Part shown: positions 1-11,032 of the stretch, piece by piece | Numbering within the stretch: position 1 is the first letter of the stretch | Layout of the letters: every line of letters starts with the position of its first letter | Assembly (NCBI GenBank): GCA_022578605.1 | Contig: MU394054.1 | Span: 436,945-500,944, forward strand | Source: Camillea tinctor | Taxonomy: Eukaryota > Ascomycota > Sordariomycetes > Xylariales > Xylariaceae | Direction: 5' to 3' | Length of the DNA: 64,000 nucleotides | The notes under the pieces: model-generated | What the model saw: the letters and a program-made list of their open reading frames with translations, nothing else | Database searches by the model: none | What the model was told of the DNA's origin: nothing | Position numbers and translations under genes: made by a program

Positions 1-462
1 ACGCCATATACGCCATGTCCTGCCATTTTACCAACCGTCTTAAATCGTGAAAAAAAAAAAAACCATGCACCTTCTAATTCCCTTCTATTGGTTGTCGGGG
101 AATCTATGACGCCTTAAAAAGGATCTTAGTTCCATTGATCCCACGGGAAGAACGGTATAATCCTAGGTGAAAGGAAAATGGGATAAAAGCAGTTGAATGT
201 AGAGAGTGAGAGAGACGAGAAAAAAAACCATGAGCCGTATAGGTTTGTTGGAGCAGCATAGAACGTTAGCTGCATCCGGAATGTATGGAGCCATCAACAT
301 CCAACAGAGAAGTTGCCATAGTTAGTGCTGTTCCAAGGACACAAGGACACCCCTCCCATATCCAAAATATGAGATGGGAAAGGCCCCCACTTATGAGACG
401 CATCCCTGCAGCAGACACATGCTGGTGTTGCTTGGCAGCCCGCATAGATCAACTCTAGTCTA
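1..462. other. Flank downstream of the forkhead gene
   Basis: No coding region is supported here. The stretch lies 3' of the minus-strand forkhead gene and probably includes its 3' UTR. A run of A residues lies near position 50. The short ORFs that overlap it are frame shadows. Confidence 0.6.
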
Positions 463-2186
463 CTACGGCTGGTATGGGCCGCTTGTCGCTGAAGCGCCCC
501 AGTGCAGATAGCCGACTTTGTTGTCATTGATCTCATCGGCGTTCGCGAACAGTGGTGGTCCAAAGCCAGACGGCAATGCCGGCGCGTTACCATGAGCACG
601 TGCAGACATATGCGCAGCAGGACCTTGGTAACTGCCTGTAACATCATGCAGGGAATACATGGCCTCTGGACGCGGCTGGTGGTGGTGGTAGCCAGGATTC
701 GTCTGGCCAGGGTGGGCATGAGCATGGCTGCCGTATGCATATCCATGAGTGCCACTAACGGTCGAAATTCCAGCGCTACTCATGGGCTCATGGAAAAGCT
801 GGTCGCCCATATTTGCCTCGGGAGGCGTCACAGGCTCATCTCGGGTGCTGCTATCATAATGATAACCTATAGGGCGGTTATAAAATGCTTCGTGCAAGGG
901 TTCGCGGTGGCCATTCAGAAACGGTGAGTTCGGCATGGGATGGTGTAGTTGGGGCTGGTTGGTGTGATTTATTATGTGCCGTCTATGGTTCGCAGCTCTG
1001 GCTCGGCTTGCCGAAAGGCCACCTTTGCGTCCAGAACTTGCACGCGCCGAAGGGTTGCCATGTAGCCGTCCATGTGATCCCCCAGCCCGGCGGCCCGGGT
1101 TTCCCTTGCGATACCGGGTAGTCGACTGGACACCATCGCGCACAGCCCAGTCCTGCAACACCCACTCAGTCGACTTCTTAACATCAGGGTCGATCAAGGG
1201 ATCTCCGGGTGTTGGTTTACGCTCCTGCTTGCAGAACGCCTAGGTGAAGCTCCAGGTTAGCCTAAGCCCAATTCAGGGGTTATATTGTACTTCAAATTGT
1301 GCCCGTGGGGTCTCAATGGTAAAAATGTGACGGAATAACTTACAGCATTCATGCTCAGGTTGTGACGTATGGAGTTCTGCCAGCCCTTGCCTTCACTCTT
1401 GGCCTTGTCCGTGTTGTCGCGAAACCATTGGTAGATCTCCTGCAGCGTCATAGCATGTTCATCCCGGCTCATAAAAGCGCGATAGATCAACTGAGCATAT
1501 GGTTCCTCGACCTTGTGGGTCTCCTCACCATCCTCTGTGTCAGCGTGTCCGTGGTCTTGGATATCAGAAATCTCTGCCACCTGGTAGGATGGCTCGAATT
1601 CTTCCTTCAGAGGAGGCGAAGCAGCCTGTGAGGGCAAAGAAGCATGAGCTTCGGGCATAGTAGATACTGCCATTCCAGGAGCATCCCGGTGATAAGATGC
1701 GTCCGATGGCACACTGTCATTGCGCAAAGTAAATGCAGGCTGGGGATAGGATGCCGGTGCCATTGGCTGCTGGAACTGGTCTTCGTACGTAGCGGGTGTG
1801 TACACCCGCACGTCGTATGGAGTCATACGCTCTGTGTCCCAGAGTCCCTGGGAAAAACTCATCTGGTGGGCTTCAGGAGATGACCAACTTCGTGGACTGG
1901 TAGTTGAGGGGTTAGTAGAAAGTTGCAATGAGGGGTTAGCAGCAGATGTTGCACTCGTGGGTGAGCTATGGTAGGAATAGCCGTCAATATCGTCGCCTTC
2001 ATATGTTGTAGATGGGGGAGTGGGCCATATGCCCGGCGAGGAAGTGGTGCCAGAACGGATCTGTGTAGGTGGGCACGACTGTGGATATTGCTGGAATCCG
2101 GAGTTGAAAGAGAGCACCGGAAACGAAGTAGCGGGAGTGGTGGTTTGCTGCTGGGGGTTGTGCTGGTGTTGAATAACCTGTAGCAT
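463..2186 (-). CDS. Forkhead (winged-helix) transcription factor
   Basis: Two exons, 2186-1344 and 1239-463, give 539 residues. The intron starts GTAAGT, ends CACCTAG and is phase 0, inside the DNA-binding domain. The forkhead domain begins near residue 227 with EEPYAQLIYRAF, followed by the recognition-helix signature GWQNSIRHNLSMNA at about 268-281. It continues across the junction as AFCKQERKPTPG and then a basic wing (TTRYRKGNPGRR). The N-terminal 220 residues are rich in Pro, Ser, Thr and Gln and the C-terminus is rich in His, Gly and Ala, as expected of disordered regulatory regions. The family binds DNA in the nucleus through helix 3. I cannot assign a specific orthologue such as Fkh2, Hcm1 or Sep1. 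The start is the first ATG after an in-frame stop. A long upstream ORF ends one base before it (see findings). Confidence 0.88.
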
Positions 2187-2756
2187 GTTAGAACAGTGAA
2201 ATTGCAGTGAAAGAAGTTCGGAGGGAAGAGTCTACACTAGGGAGATCGGCTGAGCGGCCTGTGGAGGAAGATGAGGAAGATGATTGCGTTGCGCAGTTCC
2301 GTCGTGGGTCGGCAACTGAAGCGGACTGAGGATAGACGGCGGATAAGCCGTCGCAGAAGCTTTGGTGCATCCCGAGCAGCTTCAAGGCCGTATGCCTGGC
2401 GTGGTCCCGCAAGGAAACAGGACGGTGGAGAGGCGCACCAGACAGACCGGGCAGACCAGGCAAAGGGGAAGGGGAAGGGATATCAAAGAATAGAGAAGGA
2501 ATGAGAATGGGTAGTTGTCGAAGTCAGGTGGATGAAAACGACAGGAAGAAGAAAGAGGATTGTTCAGAATGGAGTTAAAGATGTTGGATGTAAGTAATGT
2601 GTGCAAAGTGGATGTGGATTGGTGCGCAAAGATGAGTTGAAGTTGGGAAGGGGGTGAAGTAATGAAGAGTGGATAGGGTGACGGGTAGATAGAAACAAAA
2701 GATGGAGAAGGGGTTGAAGGAAGAGGGAGTATGTGTATGAGTAAGGAAGTAAATAA

Positions 2757-2829
2757 GTAGTGGTGGTAGTAGTGGTAGTAGTAGGAGGAGGAGGAGAAGT
2801 AGTAGTAGTAGTGGTAGTAGTAGTAGTAA
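2757..2829. repeat. GTA/GTG/GGA trinucleotide-like tract
   Basis: Imperfect trinucleotide array made of AGT, GGT and AGG units. On the opposite strand it reads as TAC/ACC/TCC and encodes a spurious Thr-rich ORF. A related array of GTAGTGGTTGTAGAA-like units is present at about 3227-3375. Confidence 0.75.
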
Positions 2830-4231
2830 GAGTAGAATTAGAAGTAGGAGGGGAGAAGATGGAGGGGTGAGAAGATGGTAAGGTAGTGCAGGGGGGGGAA
2901 AGTAGAAGAAGGAAGGGAAACAAGGATGTAAAGAAGAAAAAAATAAAATAAAATAAAATACAAAAATACAAGAAAGTCTCTTGTATTTTTGACTTGAATT
3001 TTCACCTTTTTTTTTTTCAATCTTTTCTCTTAGCTCCTAATTTATCTTTCTTTTCTTCTTCTTCTTACACTGGTAAGAATTTTCTTATCTTCTCGTTCTC
3101 AAGTGACAAGAAATGGGTTGTTACTATTGTCGTTACTTAAGGGTGGAGCTGAAGTTGACAATGGTGGTTGGGGTTTATTTTTATTTTTTAACTTTTTTTT
3201 TCTTGCTCGTCTGAGATTAGGTGTGGTATTAGTTGTAGTGGTTGTAGAAGTAGTGGTTGTAGAAGTAGTGGAAGTGAAAGTAGTGAAAGTAGTAGAAGTG
3301 GTGGTAGTAGTGAGAGAGGTAGTAGAGGTAATAGAGGTGATAAAGGTGGTAGAGATGGTAATGCTAGTGCAAGAGAGTTAGGTAACTAATTAAGTACAGG
3401 GTTGTTTTGTAAGTGTTAAGCCAAGGTAGTTAGGAGTACGTACAGGTAGGTAGGTAGGTTAGATACATAGGTTGGTAGATAGGTAGGTAAGTAGAATAGG
3501 TACCTATGTAGTGCGCATGTGTAGTAGGTTATCGTGTAATAAGAGTGGGTACGTGCTTTCGAGGCAAGATGGTTACATAGTACTTAGTACTAACTAAGGT
3601 CTAATAAGTCAATCAAGGTAGACCTTGTATTCTTATTGTAATTCTACATCCTGTACTTCTTCTATCTTGTCAATCGTCCCCAGGAAAAAAAATATTTTAC
3701 ACCCCCCGCCCCCCTCTCCCCCCTCCTGACCCCCCAAAGCTTGGATCGTCTCTCTAGAGTCGATATGGTCATAGCAGACAGCCCTGACAGCAGTTGTGCT
3801 CCTACATCATACCGTTTTAAGTAGACCTGTCACTTTACGAGTACGTACCTGATGAGCTGTGTAACGCAGAGACCACCAAGTGCCCAATCTGGTAAAGGTA
3901 GGCAAGGAGAATTACAAGGACACGGGCAGGAGATTGGCTGAGACGAGTGCATGGCCCTGGTTCAAGTGTTCAACGGGGCGTGCTCCCTTGAGGTATGATA
4001 CTGTAGGTGAGATACACCTAGAAAGGTAGCAGCTAGCGTATGTACGGGGTGTATACGGGGGGTGTACATCTAAAGGTTGAAGAATAGCAGAAGGTACCTT
4101 AGTACCTAGGGTCTATCTATGGCATACCATGGTGCCCCAATCTGGCCTACCACTATGTATGTACATATATGTTGAAGGTAGACTAGGACAAAATGGGCAG
4201 ACATGCACCTCTCCACGCATGGATTGCACTT

Positions 4232-4260
4232 ACACTGACACTGACACTGACACTGACACT
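4232..4260. repeat. ACTGAC hexanucleotide microsatellite
   Basis: Nearly five perfect copies of ACTGAC, followed by degenerate copies to about position 4290. Confidence 0.8.
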
Positions 4261-6204
4261 TACGTTGACACTAACACTCCGCTGACACTTACACATCTCA
4301 CACCAATATCCATATTTAAAATCTAGATACTATGTACATAGCTAGACTAAACCTCATACAGACATAGAATAGATAAATACCTATGTACTTAATGTATAAT
4401 GTAGGTAGGGCACCTAGGAAAGAGATCAGTAGGATCGGGATAGGAAGGTAGGTGCTTGTACATCTACTTAGATCTGCGTTCTGCACCTGTATCTGTACAT
4501 AACCTAGCTTAATCTACTAGCTATGACAGGCATGCCGAGCTACAGTCTAACCAGTACATCGATACTTATTTGTTGTACCTGGGTACTGTCATAATCCATC
4601 TACATATGTAATCCATGCCTGGTGTTATGTAACCCGTCCACTATGTTGGTCCATTTACATACCTCAGCCTTTTCTATCCCCTCTTATTCTTCATCTTTTT
4701 CTCAAGGATAGCTAGACTTTCTTTTTTTTTTTCATTTCTTGCTTTCTTCGTGAACTCTACCTCTTTTCCCCCCTCTATTCTTTTGCCTCTAGGTCTCTCC
4801 TCGTTCTCTCTTCTCTGTATCCATATTTATTCTAAGTCGGGACTAGGCAAGTTATTCACCTACGTACATGTCACATATGTGTGTATGTACGTCAGGTAGT
4901 ATCCCACCTAGCACACATATATCAGCCATGCATGTGTGTAAAAAGTGCTGCGCCTGTATTGCGTTTGTGTTCCTATACATACATCTACATGACGAGCATG
5001 CGGTGTGTTTCTTGTGCAAACGGAAGCGCGTTTTTGTGCCTCCAAATCCTGGTGTCATGTCCTCCGTCATTGGTTCGGGGAGATAATCGCTTGTGGTAGG
5101 AGAAGGTAAGAAAAAAAAGGGAAGAAAAGAAAAAGAGAGAGAAGGAAAAAAAAAATAAGAGTGTGTTATCTTAAGTTGAACTATGGATACACCACAGAGG
5201 GCTTTGCAAGTCGCAGAAATGATGGGCGACCACCTACTATCCGAGACCCTTTCTCACCCTCCGCCCCCCCCTTCCAACACACCCCATAACACACACATGT
5301 ACACACACCCCCCACCCATCTGAAAAGTGAAATGTAACCGATTCATAAATAACGTCGCAACCGTAATAGACAAGGCTATTGTGATCTGATATCCCCGTTG
5401 TCTTGAATAAGACTCAGCTGGTCTGCAAGTCAATCTAGAAAAGCCCGGTGCGCGGCATAGAAAACGGAACCAAGGCGCTCTCTTCCCGCGAGTCGGTTGG
5501 TTGCATCCCCGTGGTCTCTGGAGACATGGCGGCATGGCGACATTCGCCAAAATACAGCCAATCATATGCTTTGCAGATCTGAGCCTGGGGGAGGGAGGGA
5601 GGGACCATCGCAGCCCTACTAATTTGGGGACCCATAGCTTTTTGCCGGGAGATCGCCCCCCCTTGACCGCCATCGTCTGTTACAAGGCCGTTGCTCCTCC
5701 GATCTTCTAGAAGTCTTGGCGGGTCGGTCAGCACGCAAGGAGCTAAGCCAGATTAGCAGAGGGGTTAGATGTACGCATTCGAGGGACTATCCTAGCCGGA
5801 AGGGCGAAAAGGCGAGGAAGTCCCCAGTCCCAGCATCCTAGGAAGAGCTCCGCCTATAATTTTTCCTTACATTCCGAAGCAACCCGCATCCTACCATCAC
5901 GAGACTGAGACTAGGCTACTAACCTAGTACGATTTACCAAAAATATACTGGAACCTAACCGTTAACCTACAACGTTCTCTAAAAGGTTGGGTTGGTTACG
6001 GGAGCGTGACCTTCACAGCGCACGAGACGTTGGATGGCTTCAAGGGATGCTAGCTGGCTAGCTAATGATACATGATACATACAAGGTTTTTCAGTTAGGT
6101 GGGCGGGCGATGGGACGTAGTATCTGAAAGGACTAAAAGGAGTTAAAAGTGAGGCAGTAGTTCTCTCCACCGGGCGCCTGTGTCACCAAACCCAGGGCGA
6201 ATCA

Positions 6205-6205
<1 letters not shown>

Positions 6206-6257
<52 letters not shown>
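6206..6257. repeat. 52-base poly-A run
   Basis: Uninterrupted A homopolymer between a GC-richer segment and the cactin 3' side. It could be the tail of a decayed LINE/SINE-like retrocopy, but no element body is recognisable on its left. It could also be plain slippage. Confidence 0.8.
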
Positions 6258-6258
<1 letters not shown>

Positions 6259-6475
6259 CCCTTTTGCTGCTAAGTCAAGTGGACATAGAAGAAACAGCCG
6301 GCGGGTTGAGTATGCCTAAGGAATTTTCCAGTATGTATGTAGTATGTACCGTGCTAAACTAACTCGTGCCTCGTCCTAAACAGATAAGGGTGGGTATCTC
6401 GCACTGTCTGACCCTCATCTGTCAACTTGTTTGTTTGTTATGTACTGACACCTTGGAGATCCTGTGAAGCTTGGA

Positions 6476-8355
6476 CTACTTCCGGTAGTAGATCTGTGGG
6501 TCCCGTTAGCGTCTCTATTCCGCGAATGAAGTGATCTGATGAAGCTTCTTTACCTTTTTGAACTGGAAGTGAAGTTGAAGAATGCCCTATGGACAAGTTA
6601 GCAACCAAGCCATGGATCAGGGGCCATTCAGGAACAGGAGGGGTAGCGAGCGGAGGAGGCTTAGGCGTGCAAAATTTTGGTTCCGCGCGCCAGGCGGTTG
6701 TAACAGGCGTGGCTAGACGAGCGCGGTACATGAGGTCATCGAATAGAATGAGACCATAGACGCCGCGAGTTTGCCATGCCCCTTCAACCCCGGCTTCTTT
6801 TCGCATCCTTTCGCACCAGTCGGTTCGCCCCTTGCCTAACACTGCCTAGCCAGCCACACAGAACGCCATATTCCCCAACAAGAAAGAGAAAAGGTGGGAA
6901 AGGGGAAAAAGGGAAATATACCTTATCAAAGCTGCTCTTGAAGCCCCTCTCCTTCTTCGCGCTGTAGTCCCATTCACGGTCCACGATTCGAAATGCAATA
7001 TCCTCGTATGGAGGCCCAGCAATAAACCGAATCAGACATGTATCTTCCTGACCCGCTGGCGCGAAGGATTCTCCCCTTCTCCTTCCGTGCTCTCGAATTA
7101 TCTTGAAGGTTGGCGCCTTCGTCTTGTCGATCAGATCGGGATAGAAAATGTTGAATTTATAACCTTGGACCACCTTTGGTGGAGGGTTATCGTGGTCATA
7201 GTGGGTTTGGTTGTATTTGTTCCATTCGTAACCCATTTGCACACGATTGAAATACCGTGGTTTTCGCGGTCGGTACTTGTCCGCCCACTGCGGTTTTGGC
7301 GCGCTCGGTACGCTCTCCTCGGCTGTAAAGATCTCCTCGTTCTCATTGATCCCTCGGGCGACTTCCCGGTCATACAGAGCCTTGGTCGCTTGAGAGAAGT
7401 CCTCGTTGCCGCTAGAAGCAAAACGTGCAGTGCCCGGGGGTGGCGCATTGCTTGCAGAAGCGGACGCGATTACTGCAGCACTTAATCTCTGGGCAGATCC
7501 GGACTTTGCCGGTTCATTATACGAGCCGACACCAGCAGCCGTGCTGGACGGCTCACTGCCTGCGAGAGCCTTGGCCTTTTCGGGGTCTCGCTGTTGCAAG
7601 AGCTTGATCCGGGCTTCCTTAATAGCTTCATAGATCGCCTTGAGCTTAGCTTTGGCTTTGAAAATTAGGAGACTTTTAAGCAGCTGCTCCCAGTAGTCTG
7701 TATCCATCACTTCATCAGAGCGCAATTTTGCCTTGATCTGAACCTCGAGCTTCTCTAGCTGCTCAAGGTTCTTGGGCCCTAATATTTTGTCCACGTCTGA
7801 GCTGACGGAACTCACAACACGTTCCTCGGGGCCCATAGGCTTGAGTTTTTGCTTCCTATCCGCTACCAACGTCTTCAACGCGGTCCAGTATTCTCTGTTC
7901 CTCTTATTCGTCTCCAACGTGTGAAAAGAAGTGATTTCCGCATCTAGTTCCTGCAATTCTGCCTCCTTGAGTCTATCGACGATGGCCATAGGCGCGGGGA
8001 CATCGATTTCGACATCGGCATCGTCGTCATCGAAGACATCGCGGTCGGTGTCGATGAATCGCAGATTGAAGGCAAGGAGATCGATGGGTTTGGCCCGTTC
8101 CTCTCTCACACGAATGTCGGCCTTCTTCTTGGACTGTTTGAGCACAAACTTGTCTTCGTCGGCTACAAATTGTCGCGACTGCTCATCCGAAGTCTGGTAG
8201 GTCTGGCTTGCGACGTTCTTGGGCGTGTTGGTGTGGTTCTTGTTGGATTTCGCGGGCTTCGTGATCCTGGAATTGGGATCTCGTCTAGGAGAGGTAATGT
8301 CACGGCGAGGGGGTGACTTACGGCCATTAATCATAGCACGTCGCCCGGGATCCAT
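6476..8355 (-). CDS. Cactin (nuclear spliceosome-associated protein)
   Basis: Three coding exons, 8355-6922, 6586-6554 and 6493-6476, give 494 residues. Cactin is a conserved spliceosome-associated protein that affects pre-mRNA splicing. The N-terminus is basic (SPPRRDITSPRRDPNSR). A charged helical mid-region follows (cactin_mid, about residues 80-260). The diagnostic C-terminal domain starts near residue 355 with KYRPRKPRYFNR and includes YNQTHYDHDNPPPK, GYKFNIFYPDL and AGPPYEDIAFRIVDREWDYS. Reading straight through at 6922 loses the conserved end. Splicing a 335-nt intron (GTATAT...CCATAG, branch GCTAAC) to a 33-nt exon (GILQLHFQFKK) and then a 60-nt intron to an 18-nt exon (IYYRK, stop) restores the family's usual terminus. 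An automatic annotation could easily miss both small exons. It is divergently arranged with the first DUF7918 copy. Confidence 0.93.
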
Positions 8356-8600
8356 CTCCGCGACTGGTTCTTAATGAGATTAGGTATTGGGGTATTTTTA
8401 TTTGATTTTTGTTTTTGTTTTTAGATAAGAAGTTAGATTGATAGTGAAGTTGTCGGTCGGTAATAATATTGAAGAAAAGGATGGAAAGCTTAGCAACTTT
8501 TTGGATTCATCGAAGTCAAAAGGGTTGTTGAGCTGGAGCCGCCTGACCCGCCACATTCTATGCAGCGCCACACTTGACGCCACATAAACTCTATATGTAG

Positions 8601-8660
8601 GTACGTACCTATCTACGTACCTATCTACGTACCTATCTACGTACCTATGTAGGTACCTAC
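8601..8660. repeat. 12-bp minisatellite, unit CTACGTACCTAT
   Basis: Three perfect copies (8613-8648) are flanked by two imperfect ones, making five units end to end. The unit contains the TACGTA and TACCTA words common in the rest of the intergenic DNA. It lies about 250 bp upstream of the cactin start. Confidence 0.9.
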
Positions 8661-8939
8661 TGACCAACCACAACACAACATTGGCCCACATTTCTATAGG
8701 TCCAGTCCTGGTTCACGGAAATAGGGGGGAGGGGACCTTAAGTCTTAACCTACATGTATAGGATACCTGAAGAAAATAAGAAGTTTAGTTGGTGTTCGAT
8801 CCTTCCATTATCCCACTTGGAGCAGTAAGATTCCCAACTTCCAGCAGCTCTTCCTTTCCGAATCGAAAACCTGACTGCACTTTCTGATGTCCATCATGAT
8901 GATCCATCAATAGCCATGTAACCTTAACTAGCATCATCA

Positions 8940-8944
<5 letters not shown>

Positions 8945-8978
<34 letters not shown>
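8945..8978. repeat. (CT)17 microsatellite
   Basis: Seventeen perfect CT dinucleotides about 170 bp upstream of the first DUF7918 copy's ATG. CT tracts are common in fungal core promoters, so a promoter role is possible but not shown. Confidence 0.9.
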
Positions 8979-9145
8979 ATCTCCCTCTTCATCTCCCTCT
9001 TACACACACGCTCGCATAAATATGTACAGATGTACAGGCTGGATAATTTCCCTGCTCTAACCATTTTTCAGAAATAGGCCATATCATCACCAGTTTTCCC
9101 CTCCTCTTCCCTTACAAGTCTACCAAGGCTACTCGTCCTACCGCC

Positions 9146-10155
9146 ATGGCAATCGTACCCGGAATCGAGGGAATTGAAGTGACAGTTGTCGTCAATGAGA
9201 TTCTTGCCTAGGAGCACCCAAGCCGTGATGAAGACGATTTGGCAACGGAGAGTCAGTGTCGAGAACAATGTCATATCTCCAAGCTAAGTCACTTACCATC
9301 GCTAGGTAAAAATCACATCATCAGGTATATCGAGGCGGTTCCCGGAGCCCCCTTCGGTATCATCGTCAAAAAAGACTCCAGCTTCCGACAGTCTAGCCAT
9401 CATATCGGCTTCTCAATCGAAATCGGTGATAAGCTAGTAGATCTTTTTCAAGAGGGACCGCAACACAGGGCCACGGGCTGGTCATGTAAAAATGTCTCGA
9501 CAGTTTCCATACACAAGTCCGGTCTAAAGGTGCGCAATATATATCGATTCGCGGACATTTACTATAGTATGTATTTCTTTATTTCTTTCTAATCAAATCT
9601 TATAGGATGCTCACGACTCCGACTCCCCAGCCGACAATGACTTACTCCCCGGAGAGACTAATACATTTATGCCACCTGATGATAGTTTTGAAAGTATTCG
9701 GGTCAATTTCTACCGATTACTAGCCTGGAACAAGGACTTCGTTCCAGACGAATCCTTGATAACCCCTGAGAGGGTTACAAAAATCCCGCGAAAAGATGAT
9801 ATTATACTGGAATCGTCTAGGTTAGTTACAATCCACAATTCCTTGTGCCTTTGCTATTCATCGCAACTGTGTGGCAGGACTGACTTATAAATTCTAGTAT
9901 TGCAATGTTAGAGCATATGAACTTCGAAGACGATATGGGACGACCATTCGCGACTTTCGAGTTTCGCTATGCGTTCAGGGGTGAGTGCTCCTTATGAACA
10001 TCCTTACATAGGTACATAGACTAATTTCCTTGGGACGCAACCTAGACACATTGGCACGTGCCGGTATCGCGTTCGAGGACGAGCAGCGTGAAGTCGACCT
10101 CATGGTTGAGGAGTTTGGAGAGGAAGTTATTGCTGAACTTTATGGGGATTGTTAA
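9146..10155 (+). pseudogene. DUF7918-family gene copy with one in-frame stop
   Basis: Homologue of the intact gene about 1 kb downstream. Exons 9146-9529, 9606-9820, 9898-9980 and 10046-10155 join in frame to 264 codons including the terminal TAA. The single lesion is TAG at codon 22 (9209-9211), where the paralogue-like reading continues. Shared features are the start (MAIVPGIEGIEVTV against MAVIDEIPGLEATV), RYIEAVPGAPF against KYIEAISGAEF, and a HHIGFSIEIGDK segment. The C-terminal FATFEFRYAF corresponds to the family's FEF(R/I)Y strand. The lysine/arginine-rich tail of the intact copy is absent. TAG could derive from CAG by one C-to-T change. Initiation at Met 9239 would give an N-terminally shortened protein. 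A 33-nt phase-0 GT...TAG segment (9176-9208 region plus the stop) could formally remove the stop but is shorter than usual fungal introns. The family's function is unknown. Confidence 0.7.
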
Positions 10156-11032
10156 TATATAAGCAAGGGGCAAACCCACCAATTTCAATCGTTAGGATGA
10201 CAGTAACCTAGTATTATTACTATTTGATTAGCGACAAGTAGAGTTCTCTACAGGCGTATGACTGGATGTTTTAATAAAGAAATATAAAACTGGAAAGAAC
10301 ATATCTGTAGATTTGACACCTGATAATCTACTGTAATTGTCAGGGGATTATCTGCTGTATTTGTCAGGGGTTAGGAAGGGACAAAGAAGATTCTTATATA
10401 GTAGGGGTAACGGTGCTATCTGTAGTTGTAGTCTAGGTCCTCGCACAACAACATATTAATTACTTAAGCACTTACTTGGTTCCTTGTGGCAGTAGTCATG
10501 TGGGAGGTTCCAGTAAGACCTCCAATGGATCTTATCGACTTATCAACTTTTCTTTTAGTTTTCAACACCCTGCCTCTTTCCTAGGAGTTTTTATCAAGTT
10601 TCCATTCAGTTCTCAAGAGGGAGGACGCACTTTCCTTTGGTAAGTCATTGTACTTTTTATAATGGGAAGGTGGGTGGACTACTAGCTTACCCCTAATTCA
10701 GCAGGGACTGTACCGTGCAGACCTTAACACATTTGCTCTTTCCATTACTTAGGTATTATTTCTACGTGTACGTGCCTTCCCTCCGGTACTTTAACGATAC
10801 TTTAATTGTTTATCTGCCCGATCTTCCAATCCTGCACAACCTACCCAGGTACTTAAATACCTAAGTACCTGTGTACTATATTCTCTCCCGCCTTACCACC
10901 CAAAAGTGCATCCATCACCTTTCCTCCCCGAACTCCCTCCAGGTATTGGCTCTCCATAAATTTCACCCATAAATTTCACCAATCGGCGCACACAGCAGTT
11001 CACTCCCATCTGGACATGCCAGCACTGGCATC
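10156..11032. other. Intergenic region between the two DUF7918 copies
   Basis: No gene is seen. It contains a short direct repeat around 10325-10370 (a CAGGGG word next to TAATCTACTGTA and TTATCTGCTGTA) and TACCTAAGTACCTG words near 10860. Close to the downstream ATG it holds two adjacent copies of ATAAATTTCACC (about 10957-10980). Confidence 0.5.

Larger units (their letters stand above)
2187..6475. other. Gene-free low-complexity region (forkhead 5' side to cactin 3' side)
   Basis: No convincing gene on either strand. The left part is probably promoter and long leader of the forkhead gene: read on its strand it is strongly pyrimidine-rich, with CT and TAC trinucleotide tracts. Further right are GTAG/TACC words (3430-3500), poly-C blocks near 3700, an ACTGAC repeat and a 52-base A run. 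All ORFs here are low-complexity translations of repeats. Confidence 0.6.
8356..9145. other. Divergent intergenic region between cactin and the DUF7918 copy
   Basis: Presumed shared promoter region. It contains a 12-bp tandem array and a (CT)17 microsatellite, annotated separately. A pyrimidine-rich stretch precedes the plus-strand ATG. No gene is seen. Confidence 0.6.

Noticed and set aside
2564..3381. Thr-rich and Val-rich ORFs on both strands
   Set aside because: They are translations of the GTA/GTG trinucleotide tracts and change composition exactly with the repeat.
6180..6362. Poly-Lys ORF over the A run
   Set aside because: Translation of a 52-base homopolymer, with no plausible coding sequence on either side.
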